This document shows, in pieces, positions 1 through 7,207 of a DNA stretch of 9,163 bases; the stretch's first letter is position 1; every line of letters begins with the position of its first letter. The stretch is from NCBI GenBank assembly GCA_003456455.1, contig DMRV01000089.1, forward strand, positions 1 through 9,163. Reading direction: 5' to 3'. The stretch comes from Flavobacteriales bacterium (GTDB lineage Bacteria; Bacteroidota; Bacteroidia; UBA10329). Below the pieces are notes generated by a model. It had not been told where the DNA came from, ran no database searches, and was given only the letters and a program-made list of their open reading frames with translations. The translations under genes and the position numbers were made by a program.

Positions 1-2
1 AA

Positions 3-1397
3 ATGGCTGCTTTAAATGCAATGGACGATACAATTATGGCACTTGCCACCGCCTCAGGCGCTGGTGCAATTGCTGTAATAAGAATTAGCGGGAAGGAAGC
101 CTTTACAATTACGGATAAAGTATTCCGAGCAAAGGGTAAAAAGACCGTTTCTGAAGCCGAATCTCATACTATAATATTCGGAGATGTTTTGGATGGAGAA
201 GAGTTGGTTGACGAAGTCCTTGTAAGCGTCTTTCGTAATCCTAAATCATTTACGGGAGAAGATTCTGTGGAAATTTCTTGTCATGGTTCTGTTTTTATTC
301 AGAAACGAATTTTAAACCTTCTTAACAGCAATGGCTGCCGAATGGCAAAACCAGGTGAGTACACCATGCGCGCATTCATGAATCGCAAGATGGACCTGTC
401 TCAGGCAGAGGCCGTGGCTGACTTGATTGCTTCGTCTTCCGAAGCTGCGCACAAAGTTGCCATGCATCAAATGCGCGGTGGATTTAGTTCAGAATTAAAA
501 GTGCTTCGCGAAGAACTGATTCACTTTGCTTCGCTGATTGAGCTGGAACTCGATTTTGCTGAAGAAGATGTTGAGTTTGCAGATAGAACGCAAATGGTGG
601 AATTAATCAACCGAATCATTGCCACGATTGATAGACTTATTGGTTCGTTTGAACTGGGAAATGTCATTAAAGAAGGCGTTCAGGTTGCTATTATTGGAGA
701 ACCTAATGCTGGGAAATCGACTTTATTAAATGCGTTGCTCAATGAAGAACGCGCCATCGTTTCTGATATAGCTGGAACCACGCGTGATACGGTAGAAGAT
801 GAGTTGGTAATTGAAGGAATTCGTTACCGATTTATAGACACAGCAGGCATTCGTCAGACAACAGATACTATAGAAAGTCTAGGGATTGAACGTACCATGC
901 AAAAAGCTGAGCAGGCTGATGTGGTGATGTTTCTTTTCGATGCTTCAACTTACACTTCGGTGCGGCTTCAATCGGAAATAGACGAACTCAAAACAAGAAA
1001 ACAAGACTTAGAAGAACGGTTGATTCTTGTTGCTAATAAAACGGATAAAACGACAGAGAATATTATTGAGAAGTTCTCGGAATTCCAGACTGTATCCATC
1101 TCAGCAAAAGAGAAAACGGGAATAGAGATTCTAAAGAGTCGATTAACCGAATTTGTGAACACCTCAGCACTAGAGGAAAACCAAATTATTGTAACCAATA
1201 CACGGCATATTGAGGCATTGAACGGAGCGAGAAAGTCACTTAAAGAAGTACTTGCTGGCTTTGATATGGGTATGTCTGGAGACTTGGTAGCGATTGATAT
1301 TCGCAGGTCGCTGTTTCATCTTGGCGAAATAACAGGAGAGATCACAACGGACGACCTGCTTGGAAACATCTTCTCTAAATTTTGTATCGGTAAATAA
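3..1397 (+). CDS. mnmE: tRNA uridine-5-carboxymethylaminomethyl modification GTPase MnmE (TrmE)
   Basis: With its partner MnmG, this cytoplasmic GTPase makes the cmnm5 modification of the wobble uridine (U34) of certain tRNAs. The 464-residue frame has the whole family layout. An N-terminal tetrahydrofolate-binding domain (DTI at 9-11, KPGEYTMRAF at 116-125) is followed by a helical domain and an inserted G domain. G-domain motifs seen are GEPNAGKS (232-239, P-loop), DIAGTTRDT (255-263), DTAG (279-282), NKTD (345-348) and SAKEKTG (367-373). The protein ends in the diagnostic CIGK, whose cysteine is required in this family. Two starts are possible: the ATG at 3 and an ATG at 21 (Met7). The second puts DTI nearer the N-terminus, as in many relatives, but only 2 bases of upstream sequence are available to judge. 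It is not functionally linked to the pigment genes and its stop lies 2 bp from the convergent crtYcd stop. Confidence 0.97.
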   Translation: MAALNAMDDTIMALATASGAGAIAVIRISGKEAFTITDKVFRAKGKKTVSEAESHTIIFGDVLDGEELVDEVLVSVFRNPKSFTGEDSVEISCHGSVFIQKRILNLLNSNGCRMAKPGEYTMRAFMNRKMDLSQAEAVADLIASSSEAAHKVAMHQMRGGFSSELKVLREELIHFASLIELELDFAEEDVEFADRTQMVELINRIIATIDRLIGSFELGNVIKEGVQVAIIGEPNAGKSTLLNALLNEERAIVSDIAGTTRDTVEDELVIEGIRYRFIDTAGIRQTTDTIESLGIERTMQKAEQADVVMFLFDASTYTSVRLQSEIDELKTRKQDLEERLILVANKTDKTTENIIEKFSEFQTVSISAKEKTGIEILKSRLTEFVNTSALEENQIIVTNTRHIEALNGARKSLKEVLAGFDMGMSGDLVAIDIRRSLFHLGEITGEITTDDLLGNIFSKFCIGK

Positions 1398-1399
1398 TC

Positions 1400-2107
1400 T
1401 TAATTCGTTGCCAAATTCACTTTATTCTGAACAGGGAATCTGGCCGAAAAGAACTCATAGAAATAGACGTTTCCAGACAGAAGCAACAGTCCATATATGA
1501 TGTCCTCGACAGGTATCGTTCCTAATCTGATTCCAAGATTTTCTGCATCGTTATACCAAACCACTGGATTATCCAAACCTGTACCTGTTAGCACACCATT
1601 TACAATGAAGAATGGAATTAATGCAACCAAATAAGACAGCAAGAACCTACCTAGCCAAGCTGGATTTCTCCAGACTAAAAACAGCAACCATCCGGCTGTA
1701 AGTAAAAACGTTACCGAAGTGTACCACTTCTGAATGTAAAGCAATCCTAGAACCAATAACAGTCCAGAAAGAAGTAGAAATAATGGTCTAGCAAATGCTC
1801 TAAAAAAGTCTCTTTTGGTGAAGTAGTTTAATACCTCATAAATGAAAAGACAAGCGTATGGTACGGTTAGAAAAAATAGCATCTCTTCTAACGGCAGTCC
1901 GAAGATGTTAATGCCAATCAAGTGTTCCTCTGTAAAGCCCCAAACGCCCATCTCCATGAAGAGGATGTCCCAGACGATAAATATGAAACCAACAACGAAA
2001 ATGGCTGGGAACAACGCCTTCCATTTACTCACCATATTAATTCGATGCTCAAAACTGCGAAGCAACGGAACAAATATGGTTAGAACGTTAATGATGAGGT
2101 AAGTCAT
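1400..2107 (-). CDS. crtYcd: Lycopene beta-cyclase, fused CrtYc-CrtYd type (membrane)
   Basis: This integral membrane enzyme closes psi ends of lycopene into beta rings, giving gamma- and/or beta-carotene. The 235 residues contain two homologous halves, the equivalents of the separate CrtYc and CrtYd subunits of actinobacteria. Each half carries the acidic motif of the family: PLEE at 72-75, followed by a hydrophobic helix, and PVED at 199-202, followed by another. I count about six to seven hydrophobic segments, and WD at 46-47 and WGF at 56-58 fit the first domain. The ATG at 2107 overlaps the upstream cruF-crtZ stop by 4 bp (ATGA), so translation is probably coupled. It is the last gene of the operon, ending 2 bp from the mnmE stop. 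It must feed both the retinal branch and the hydroxylated carotenoid branch. Whether it cyclises one end or both cannot be read from sequence. Fused cyclases of this kind are known in Bacteroidota. Confidence 0.9.
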   Translation of the reverse strand: MTYLIINVLTIFVPLLRSFEHRINMVSKWKALFPAIFVVGFIFIVWDILFMEMGVWGFTEEHLIGINIFGLPLEEMLFFLTVPYACLFIYEVLNYFTKRDFFRAFARPLFLLLSGLLLVLGLLYIQKWYTSVTFLLTAGWLLFLVWRNPAWLGRFLLSYLVALIPFFIVNGVLTGTGLDNPVVWYNDAENLGIRLGTIPVEDIIYGLLLLSGNVYFYEFFSARFPVQNKVNLATN

Positions 2108-3198
2108 CCCAATTTTTTGGTTTCAGTGAAATAATTCCATGGAACAACCAACATTCCAAAACTCTCTCCGCCATGCTTAGCTGTGTTCTTGTGGTGTATT
2201 TTGTGTGCTCGCCTGATAGTTTTGAAATATGGATTTTCTGAATTTCGGAACCACTTGAATCGTTGATGAATAAATACCTCGTGAACCAGAAAATAAGCAA
2301 TCCCGTAGAATAGGATTCCCATTCCAACATAGAACCACCAGTTGAATCCAGCCATAGAGCCGAACTGCAAGCCCAACCAACTTGGAATTGCAAAAATCAA
2401 GAAGAACGCATCATTTCGTTCAAAGAAGCCGTCTGTTTTACTATGATGGTCGCGATGTAAAAACCACAACGGGCCATGCATTAGGTATTTATGTGCAAAC
2501 CAGGCAACGAATTCCATGAAGAAAAACGTTCCAGCTACTATAAGAATCTTCCGCCAAGTATCGGTTGACCAAGAAAAGGCAGTTAGTACTGTGAAGAACA
2601 TGGCCAAACTGAAAATGACGGTAGAAGCTAGGGTCTTCCTGTCGGTTTTTGTATGCCACTTGAATTCGATTTGAATTAGCGCAAATGCGATAACCCACCA
2701 CGCAGCATAATTAGTCCAAGGAACAGACACGTTCTCCCATATCCACCAACCGTACTTGACAGCAACGGGTTCCATAAATAAATCAAATCCAAGAAGAATT
2801 GTTGCACCTAGTATGCCTTTAATGAAATTATTGGCTCTCCAGTTTTTCATAATGCCGGCAGCAGCCACAACCAGAACTCCCCAATTGGCACCAATAGCCA
2901 AAGGGACTCCCCAAACTTTTGGCCCCATCACATTTCCGTACCAATAGGTTCCGAATGGAAACCCGGTTGATACACCTAAAACCTCCACAGCAAAGCCCAA
3001 GCTAGCGATGGTCATGAATGTGAGCATTCTCCTCATATTCACCTTGTAACTGGATAGAAGCATGACTGCAACTGTAAGGAGATACAGCGGAGTTAGCAAC
3101 ATAAACTGCTGACTCCAAGGCGATAAAAACCCAAGTATTCCAACAAGCGAAAGGATGAATAACGTCCAATCTTGATTTTCAATCAATATTGCTTTCAT
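2104..3198 (-). CDS. Fusion: CruF-type carotenoid 1',2'-hydratase + CrtZ-type beta-carotene 3-hydroxylase
   Basis: Two membrane enzymes share one 364-residue chain. Residues about 1-215 match the CruF/DUF422 'carotenoid biosynthesis protein' family: GVSTGFPFGTYWYGN (75-89), GVPLAIGANW (97-106) and FDLFMEP...GWWIWE (138-155), set among several hydrophobic helices. CruF adds water to a psi end, giving a 1'-hydroxyl. Residues about 216-364 match CrtZ of the fatty-acid hydroxylase superfamily, with all the di-iron histidines in place: H236/H241, H248/H251/H252, H306/H311 and H332/H335/H336. CrtZ puts the 3-hydroxyl on beta rings. The frame runs uninterrupted through the junction. The ATG at 3198 overlaps the crtD stop by 4 bp and the stop overlaps the crtYcd start by 4 bp. 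One polypeptide could therefore decorate both ends of a monocyclic carotenoid. The two domain calls are strong. The exact substrates, and whether both halves are active, are inferred. Confidence 0.87.
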   Translation of the reverse strand: MKAILIENQDWTLFILSLVGILGFLSPWSQQFMLLTPLYLLTVAVMLLSSYKVNMRRMLTFMTIASLGFAVEVLGVSTGFPFGTYWYGNVMGPKVWGVPLAIGANWGVLVVAAAGIMKNWRANNFIKGILGATILLGFDLFMEPVAVKYGWWIWENVSVPWTNYAAWWVIAFALIQIEFKWHTKTDRKTLASTVIFSLAMFFTVLTAFSWSTDTWRKILIVAGTFFFMEFVAWFAHKYLMHGPLWFLHRDHHSKTDGFFERNDAFFLIFAIPSWLGLQFGSMAGFNWWFYVGMGILFYGIAYFLVHEVFIHQRFKWFRNSENPYFKTIRRAHKIHHKNTAKHGGESFGMLVVPWNYFTETKKLG

Positions 3199-4655
3199 AC
3201 TGCTATCAATTCGTCAACAATTTTGGCACTTAATAAGCAAAGCGGAATACCTCCGCCAGGATGAACGCTACCTCCGCAGAAGTAGAGTTTTTTGATGTCC
3301 TGTTTGAAATTTGGATGTCTGAGAAAGGCAGATTTCCAGTGATTAGAACTAGTTCCGTACAACGAGCCCATGTAAGAACCTGTTTTCAATTCGATTGAAC
3401 GAGGATCTAAAATCTCTTCGCAACAGATATTCCCACTGAGTTCGAATCCAAGAACGCGCTCAACCTTTTGTATCACATTCTGACGTGTCTTTTCAATCAT
3501 CGCATCCCAATCTTGACCTGTATTTGCTGGTGCATTCACCATCACAAACCAGTTCTCATGACCTTCTGGAGCTTGACCTTTTAAATACTTTGAAGTAATA
3601 TTTATGTAAACCGTTGGATCATCAATAAGTGCTCTGGTTTCGAACAGCGCTTTGAATTCCTCTTCATACTTATCACTGAACAGAATATTATGGAGTCCGA
3701 GCTTTTCAGAATTGCCTTTTACTCCCCAGTAAAAAATTAAAGCCGAGCTACTTCTCTCCTGATTCAGAACCGCATCGTCTGCAAACTGCTCTGGAAGAAG
3801 GTTTCTGTAAGTAGGAACAATATCCATGTTGCTCACAACAGCATCAAACGCTTTGAATGTGTCATTCACAACGATTCCGGTAACAGTTTTGTCCGAAGTT
3901 TCAATCTTCTTAACAGGACTGTTTAGTTGAATTTCTACACCCAGCGACTTTGCCGCTTGTACTAACGATTCTGTTATGGCGTACATACCGCCTTCTGGAA
4001 GAAAGGTGCCAATATTGTGCTCTAGATGTGGAATTACATTCATAATTCCGGATGCTTTATACGGGCTTGATCCATTGTACGTGGCAAACCGATCGAAAAG
4101 CTGAATGAGTTTCTGGTTCTTAAACCGTGTCTTATTAACCGAATGCATGGTCTTGTGCAGATTCAGTTTTGGAAACGATGACATCAACTTAATCAAATTA
4201 CCGTTCAACAGATTAGGAATTTTGTGCAAAGATTTCTCCAAGAAAAGTGGCGAAACTGCGTTATAGGTTTGCTCTGAGTCTCTGAGGGCATTCATCACGC
4301 GGAATGATTTCACACCTAGTTTTTCCTCAATCTCGTTGGCAAAAGTTCTGCGGTTTTCGTGTGCCGTAACTTCCGTTCCGTCTTCCCAGAAATACCTGCA
4401 GCTTTCGGACATCTTTCGGTAAACAAAGGTATTTTCTGTTAGCGGTTCAGCCAGATTAAGTACTTCGTCTACGAGATCCGGCATAGTGAATAGCGATGGT
4501 CCTGCATCCCACTTAAATCCGTCTTTTTCAACAGTTGTAAGCTTACCACCCGGGTAACTGTTTGCTTCAAAAACGGTTACAGAATGCCCTCGGTGTGCTA
4601 ACCTAATGGAAGCTGCCAAACCCGCTACTCCAGAACCAATTACTGCAACATTCAT
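3195..4655 (-). CDS. crtD: CrtD-like carotenoid 3,4-desaturase (CrtI-family FAD oxidoreductase)
   Basis: This is a 486-residue flavoprotein of the CrtI/CrtD phytoene desaturase superfamily. It has an N-terminal Rossmann motif GSGVAG (7-12), an acidic strand end at E30, PGGKL (35-39) and a C-terminal FAD/substrate motif around 457-477 (CGGSVHPGGGIP). GPSLFTMP (52-59) and YFWEDGT (88-94) resemble, from memory, the 1-hydroxycarotenoid 3,4-desaturases of myxol-producing marine flavobacteria, and differ from the GPSWYWMP of the CrtI encoded two genes upstream. The expected reaction is introduction of the 3',4' double bond after CruF has hydrated the psi end. It starts at the ATG at 4655, 12 bp after the crtB stop, with no Shine-Dalgarno sequence, which is normal for Bacteroidota. 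A second phytoene or lycopene desaturase is the alternative. The adjacent CruF domain favours CrtD. Confidence 0.83.
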   Translation of the reverse strand: MNVAVIGSGVAGLAASIRLAHRGHSVTVFEANSYPGGKLTTVEKDGFKWDAGPSLFTMPDLVDEVLNLAEPLTENTFVYRKMSESCRYFWEDGTEVTAHENRRTFANEIEEKLGVKSFRVMNALRDSEQTYNAVSPLFLEKSLHKIPNLLNGNLIKLMSSFPKLNLHKTMHSVNKTRFKNQKLIQLFDRFATYNGSSPYKASGIMNVIPHLEHNIGTFLPEGGMYAITESLVQAAKSLGVEIQLNSPVKKIETSDKTVTGIVVNDTFKAFDAVVSNMDIVPTYRNLLPEQFADDAVLNQERSSSALIFYWGVKGNSEKLGLHNILFSDKYEEEFKALFETRALIDDPTVYINITSKYLKGQAPEGHENWFVMVNAPANTGQDWDAMIEKTRQNVIQKVERVLGFELSGNICCEEILDPRSIELKTGSYMGSLYGTSSNHWKSAFLRHPNFKQDIKKLYFCGGSVHPGGGIPLCLLSAKIVDELIAV

Positions 4656-4667
4656 GGAATTTTGGTG

Positions 4668-5504
4668 CTAATACAAATTAAACCTGTGCTGAACGTAACA
4701 CTTCATAAAGAGTACGTACTTGATGGCATTCGGAATTCGAACTCGTTGACCCATAATGGTGGAAGGAGGCAATTTCCTGATTTTCTGCAGTAGATTTGCG
4801 TAGTACTTATAAGCAACGAAAACACCAAATCGACTATCTTTTGGTAAACCGATAATGCCTAAGTATCCTTCAGCAAAATCTGCTTCAATCTCCCGTTCAA
4901 TCCTGCGCTTTGCATCAACGTCAAACTGAGTAAGGTCCAAACCTGGGAAATACACCCTTCCGAGCTCTGCATTATCATCATGCAGGTCTCTGAGGAAATT
5001 GATTTTCTGAAACGCTGCTCCAAGTTTCATAGCTCGCGGCTTTAATTCCTCATATTTTTCATTATCTCCTTCTACAAACACTCGCAGACACATCAATCCA
5101 ACGACCTCAGCTGAACCTAGAATGTACTCATCGTATGACTTTTGGTCATAAACATGCTCCTCCAAATCCATCTCCATGCTGTTCAAAAAGGTATCGACTA
5201 AGTCCCAAGTCAATCCAAATTGATGATACACGCGCTGAAATGAATGAAGAATAGGGTTTAGGCTGATTCTATCTTGGACTGCATCTCGCACATCCATTCG
5301 AAACTTCAATAGCAATCGTTCTCTATCGTGTTCAAGGAATGTGTCTACAATTTCATCCGCAAATCGTACAAAACCATAGATGTTGTAAACCGGCTCTTGA
5401 AATCGTTTTGCTAGAAATCGAGTGCCTAACGAAAATGAGGTGCTGTATTGCTTCGTGGTATACTCACTAGCTTTAGAACAGACTTTGTCGTACAACGGGT
5501 CCAT
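4668..5504 (-). CDS. crtB: 15-cis-phytoene synthase
   Basis: CrtB condenses two geranylgeranyl diphosphates head-to-head through prephytoene diphosphate to phytoene, the committed step of carotenoid synthesis. The 278-residue protein has both Mg2+-diphosphate-binding aspartate motifs of squalene/phytoene synthases: DEIVD (50-54) and RDLHDD (172-177). It also has YSTSFSLGTRFL (20-31) and GRVYFP (182-187), which are conserved around the active site. Length is slightly shorter than many proteobacterial CrtB proteins but usual for Bacteroidota. The ATG at 5504 lies only 3 bp after the crtI stop, so crtI and crtB are surely cotranscribed. A dehydrosqualene synthase (CrtM) has the same fold, but the neighbouring C40 pathway genes make phytoene synthase much more likely. 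The supply of geranylgeranyl diphosphate (CrtE) is not encoded in the window. Confidence 0.95.
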   Translation of the reverse strand: MDPLYDKVCSKASEYTTKQYSTSFSLGTRFLAKRFQEPVYNIYGFVRFADEIVDTFLEHDRERLLLKFRMDVRDAVQDRISLNPILHSFQRVYHQFGLTWDLVDTFLNSMEMDLEEHVYDQKSYDEYILGSAEVVGLMCLRVFVEGDNEKYEELKPRAMKLGAAFQKINFLRDLHDDNAELGRVYFPGLDLTQFDVDAKRRIEREIEADFAEGYLGIIGLPKDSRFGVFVAYKYYANLLQKIRKLPPSTIMGQRVRIPNAIKYVLFMKCYVQHRFNLY

Positions 5505-5507
5505 GAC

Positions 5508-6983
5508 TTAAGTATTTGGATGGTTTTTCATTAGTTCTTGTGCTACAACTTGCCCAGAAATGATGGATGGGGGAACCCCAGGGCCTGGGACGGTAAGTTG
5601 TCCAGTATAATACAGGTTGCCTACTTTCTTACTCCTAATTTTTGGCTTGAGAAATGCGGTCTGCATCAGCGTATTTGCAAGTCCGTAAGCATTTCCTTTA
5701 AACGCATTATAGTCTGACATAAAATCATTGTGAGCATAGCTGCGCTTGAAAACAACATGGTCTTTGATGCTTTGCCCAGTCAACTGCTCCATTCTATTCA
5801 ATACCAGCTCGTAATACTTCTCTCTCGTCTCGTTGTTGTCTTGAAGACCTGGAGCTACAGGAATTAGGATAAAGATGTTTTCGCAGCCTTCAGGTGCAAC
5901 ATTTTTATCGGTTTTGGAGGGAGTGCAAACGTAGAAAAGTGGATCTGTTGGCCACTTCGGCTTAGTGTAAATCTCGTCTGCGTGCAGATTGAAATCTTTA
6001 TCGAAGAACAAATTATGATGTTCTAACCCTTTCAATTTCTTACCTATACCCAGATAGAAAATTAGACTGGAAGGGGCCATTGCTCTATTATCCCAGTATT
6101 GTGGGGAGTAGTTTTTATGAGTACCATTCACCAACTGTTGATCTACATGGTGGTAATCGGCCGCAGCTACAACTAAATCTGATTCAATAACACCTTTGTT
6201 TGTTTTAACAGATTTTGCTATTCCGTTCTTAATTGTGATTTCTTCCACTGCTTCTCCAAGTCTAAACTGAACACCTCCTTCTTTGGCAACTCGGACCATG
6301 GCTTCAATGATTTTATTCATTCCCCCTTTCGGATACCACGTACCCAAAGATAAGTCTGCATAATTCATCAAACTATAAAGTGCTGGAGTTTTGCTCGGGG
6401 TTGCACCTAAAAAAAGTACAGGGAATTCAAGCAATTGAATCAGTCGCTCATCTTTGAAGAATTTGCGAACATGGGCAGACATTGATCGAAGGAGGTGTAA
6501 ATTGAAAAGACCCTTCAGAACTCGGAAGTCAGCGAACTCAAAAAGACTGAGACTAGGCTTGTATACCAAGTCTGTCATTCCGACCTCGTATTTATAAGCT
6601 GCTTCTTTCAGAAACTCTTCCAACTTCTTTCCAGCTCCCGCTTCTATCTCTTCAAACATCTTTACCAACTCTTCCATGCTGGCTGGAATCTTTTTTTTCT
6701 CTCCTCCATTAAACCAAATATTGTAGGATGGGTCTAGTCGCACCAAATCGTACAAGTCTTCTACCTTGTATCCGAGACTTTCGAAATAACGCTCGAAAAC
6801 ATCTGGCATCCAATACCAGCTAGGACCCATATCAAAAGTGAAACCTTCAGCATGAAATTTCCGTGCTCTACCTCCGGGTTGGTCATTCTTCTCCACTATG
6901 GTCACATCATAGCCTTCTTTTGCTAAGTGGCTAGCAACAGATAAGCCTGCAATTCCTGAACCGATTACGGTAACTGTTTTCAT
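5508..6983 (-). CDS. crtI: Phytoene desaturase (CrtI type, lycopene-forming)
   Basis: This FAD-dependent, membrane-associated desaturase converts phytoene to lycopene. The 491 residues begin with a Rossmann dinucleotide motif, GSGIAG (8-13), an acidic residue at E31 and PGGRAR (36-41), then the family motif FDMGPSWYWMP (50-60). The C-terminus carries the CrtI signature around 456-480 (YYTGQLTVPGPGVPPSI). It is the first gene of the minus-strand carotenoid operon. Its ATG at 6983 is preceded by an A-rich stretch and no Shine-Dalgarno sequence. Between it and the upstream rhodopsin gene is an intrinsic terminator, so its own promoter should lie within about 6984-7140, although I find no exact Bacteroidota -7 element there. 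GPSWYWMP and the position next to crtB identify it as CrtI rather than the related CrtD encoded at 3195-4655. Confidence 0.95.
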   Translation of the reverse strand: MKTVTVIGSGIAGLSVASHLAKEGYDVTIVEKNDQPGGRARKFHAEGFTFDMGPSWYWMPDVFERYFESLGYKVEDLYDLVRLDPSYNIWFNGGEKKKIPASMEELVKMFEEIEAGAGKKLEEFLKEAAYKYEVGMTDLVYKPSLSLFEFADFRVLKGLFNLHLLRSMSAHVRKFFKDERLIQLLEFPVLFLGATPSKTPALYSLMNYADLSLGTWYPKGGMNKIIEAMVRVAKEGGVQFRLGEAVEEITIKNGIAKSVKTNKGVIESDLVVAAADYHHVDQQLVNGTHKNYSPQYWDNRAMAPSSLIFYLGIGKKLKGLEHHNLFFDKDFNLHADEIYTKPKWPTDPLFYVCTPSKTDKNVAPEGCENIFILIPVAPGLQDNNETREKYYELVLNRMEQLTGQSIKDHVVFKRSYAHNDFMSDYNAFKGNAYGLANTLMQTAFLKPKIRSKKVGNLYYTGQLTVPGPGVPPSIISGQVVAQELMKNHPNT

Positions 6984-7000
6984 TTGTTATGTTGTTTAAC

Positions 7001-7019
7001 CTTAATTATTCTTATTAAG
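7001..7019. promoter_or_regulatory. Inverted repeat in crtI leader (possible operator or hairpin)
   Basis: CTTAAT at 7001-7006 is the exact reverse complement of ATTAAG at 7014-7019, with a 7-base spacer. It lies 18 bp upstream of the crtI ATG. The size and position would suit a dimeric regulator or a leader hairpin, but the repeat is AT-rich in an AT-rich spacer, so chance is a serious alternative. Confidence 0.25.
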
Positions 7020-7144
7020 CAAAACTTGGGGTAATAACCAGTTGATTGTTTAACATCTAATTAGTGTTCTTTTGAGTTCGTACTTAACTTAAATAGGAAC
7101 ATCCACAAAATAACTGTCAGTAGTTGATTTGTTAGCTTTTTCTT

Positions 7145-7176
7145 AAAAAAAGAGTCCCCAAAGTGGGGACTCTTTT
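7145..7176 (-). terminator. Rho-independent terminator of the rhodopsin gene
   Basis: Positions 7148-7160 and 7164-7176 form a perfect 13-bp inverted repeat (core AGTCCCC/GGGGACT) around a 3-base loop. On the minus strand it is followed by a run of T (complement of the A run at 7145-7150), as in an intrinsic terminator. It begins about 30 bp after the rhodopsin stop (7208) and lies 160 bp before the crtI start. It therefore ends the rhodopsin transcript and separates it from the carotenoid operon. It is symmetrical, but no gene reads into it from the other strand. Confidence 0.93.
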
Positions 7177-7207
7177 CTTTGAACATTGTGTAACTGATTT
7201 ACTATGA

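Noticed and set aside
2088..2947. Several open frames of 63-101 codons within 2088-2947 on both strands, and similar ones at 968-1198, 1842-2102 and 8172-8554.
   Set aside because: All lie inside strongly supported genes in other frames, show no recognisable domain and have shadow-like composition.
3195..6983. Possibility that the two CrtI-family genes are a recent duplication.
   Set aside because: Their motifs differ clearly (GPSWYWMP against GPSLFTMP, different C-terminal signatures), consistent with old, functionally distinct CrtI and CrtD lineages.
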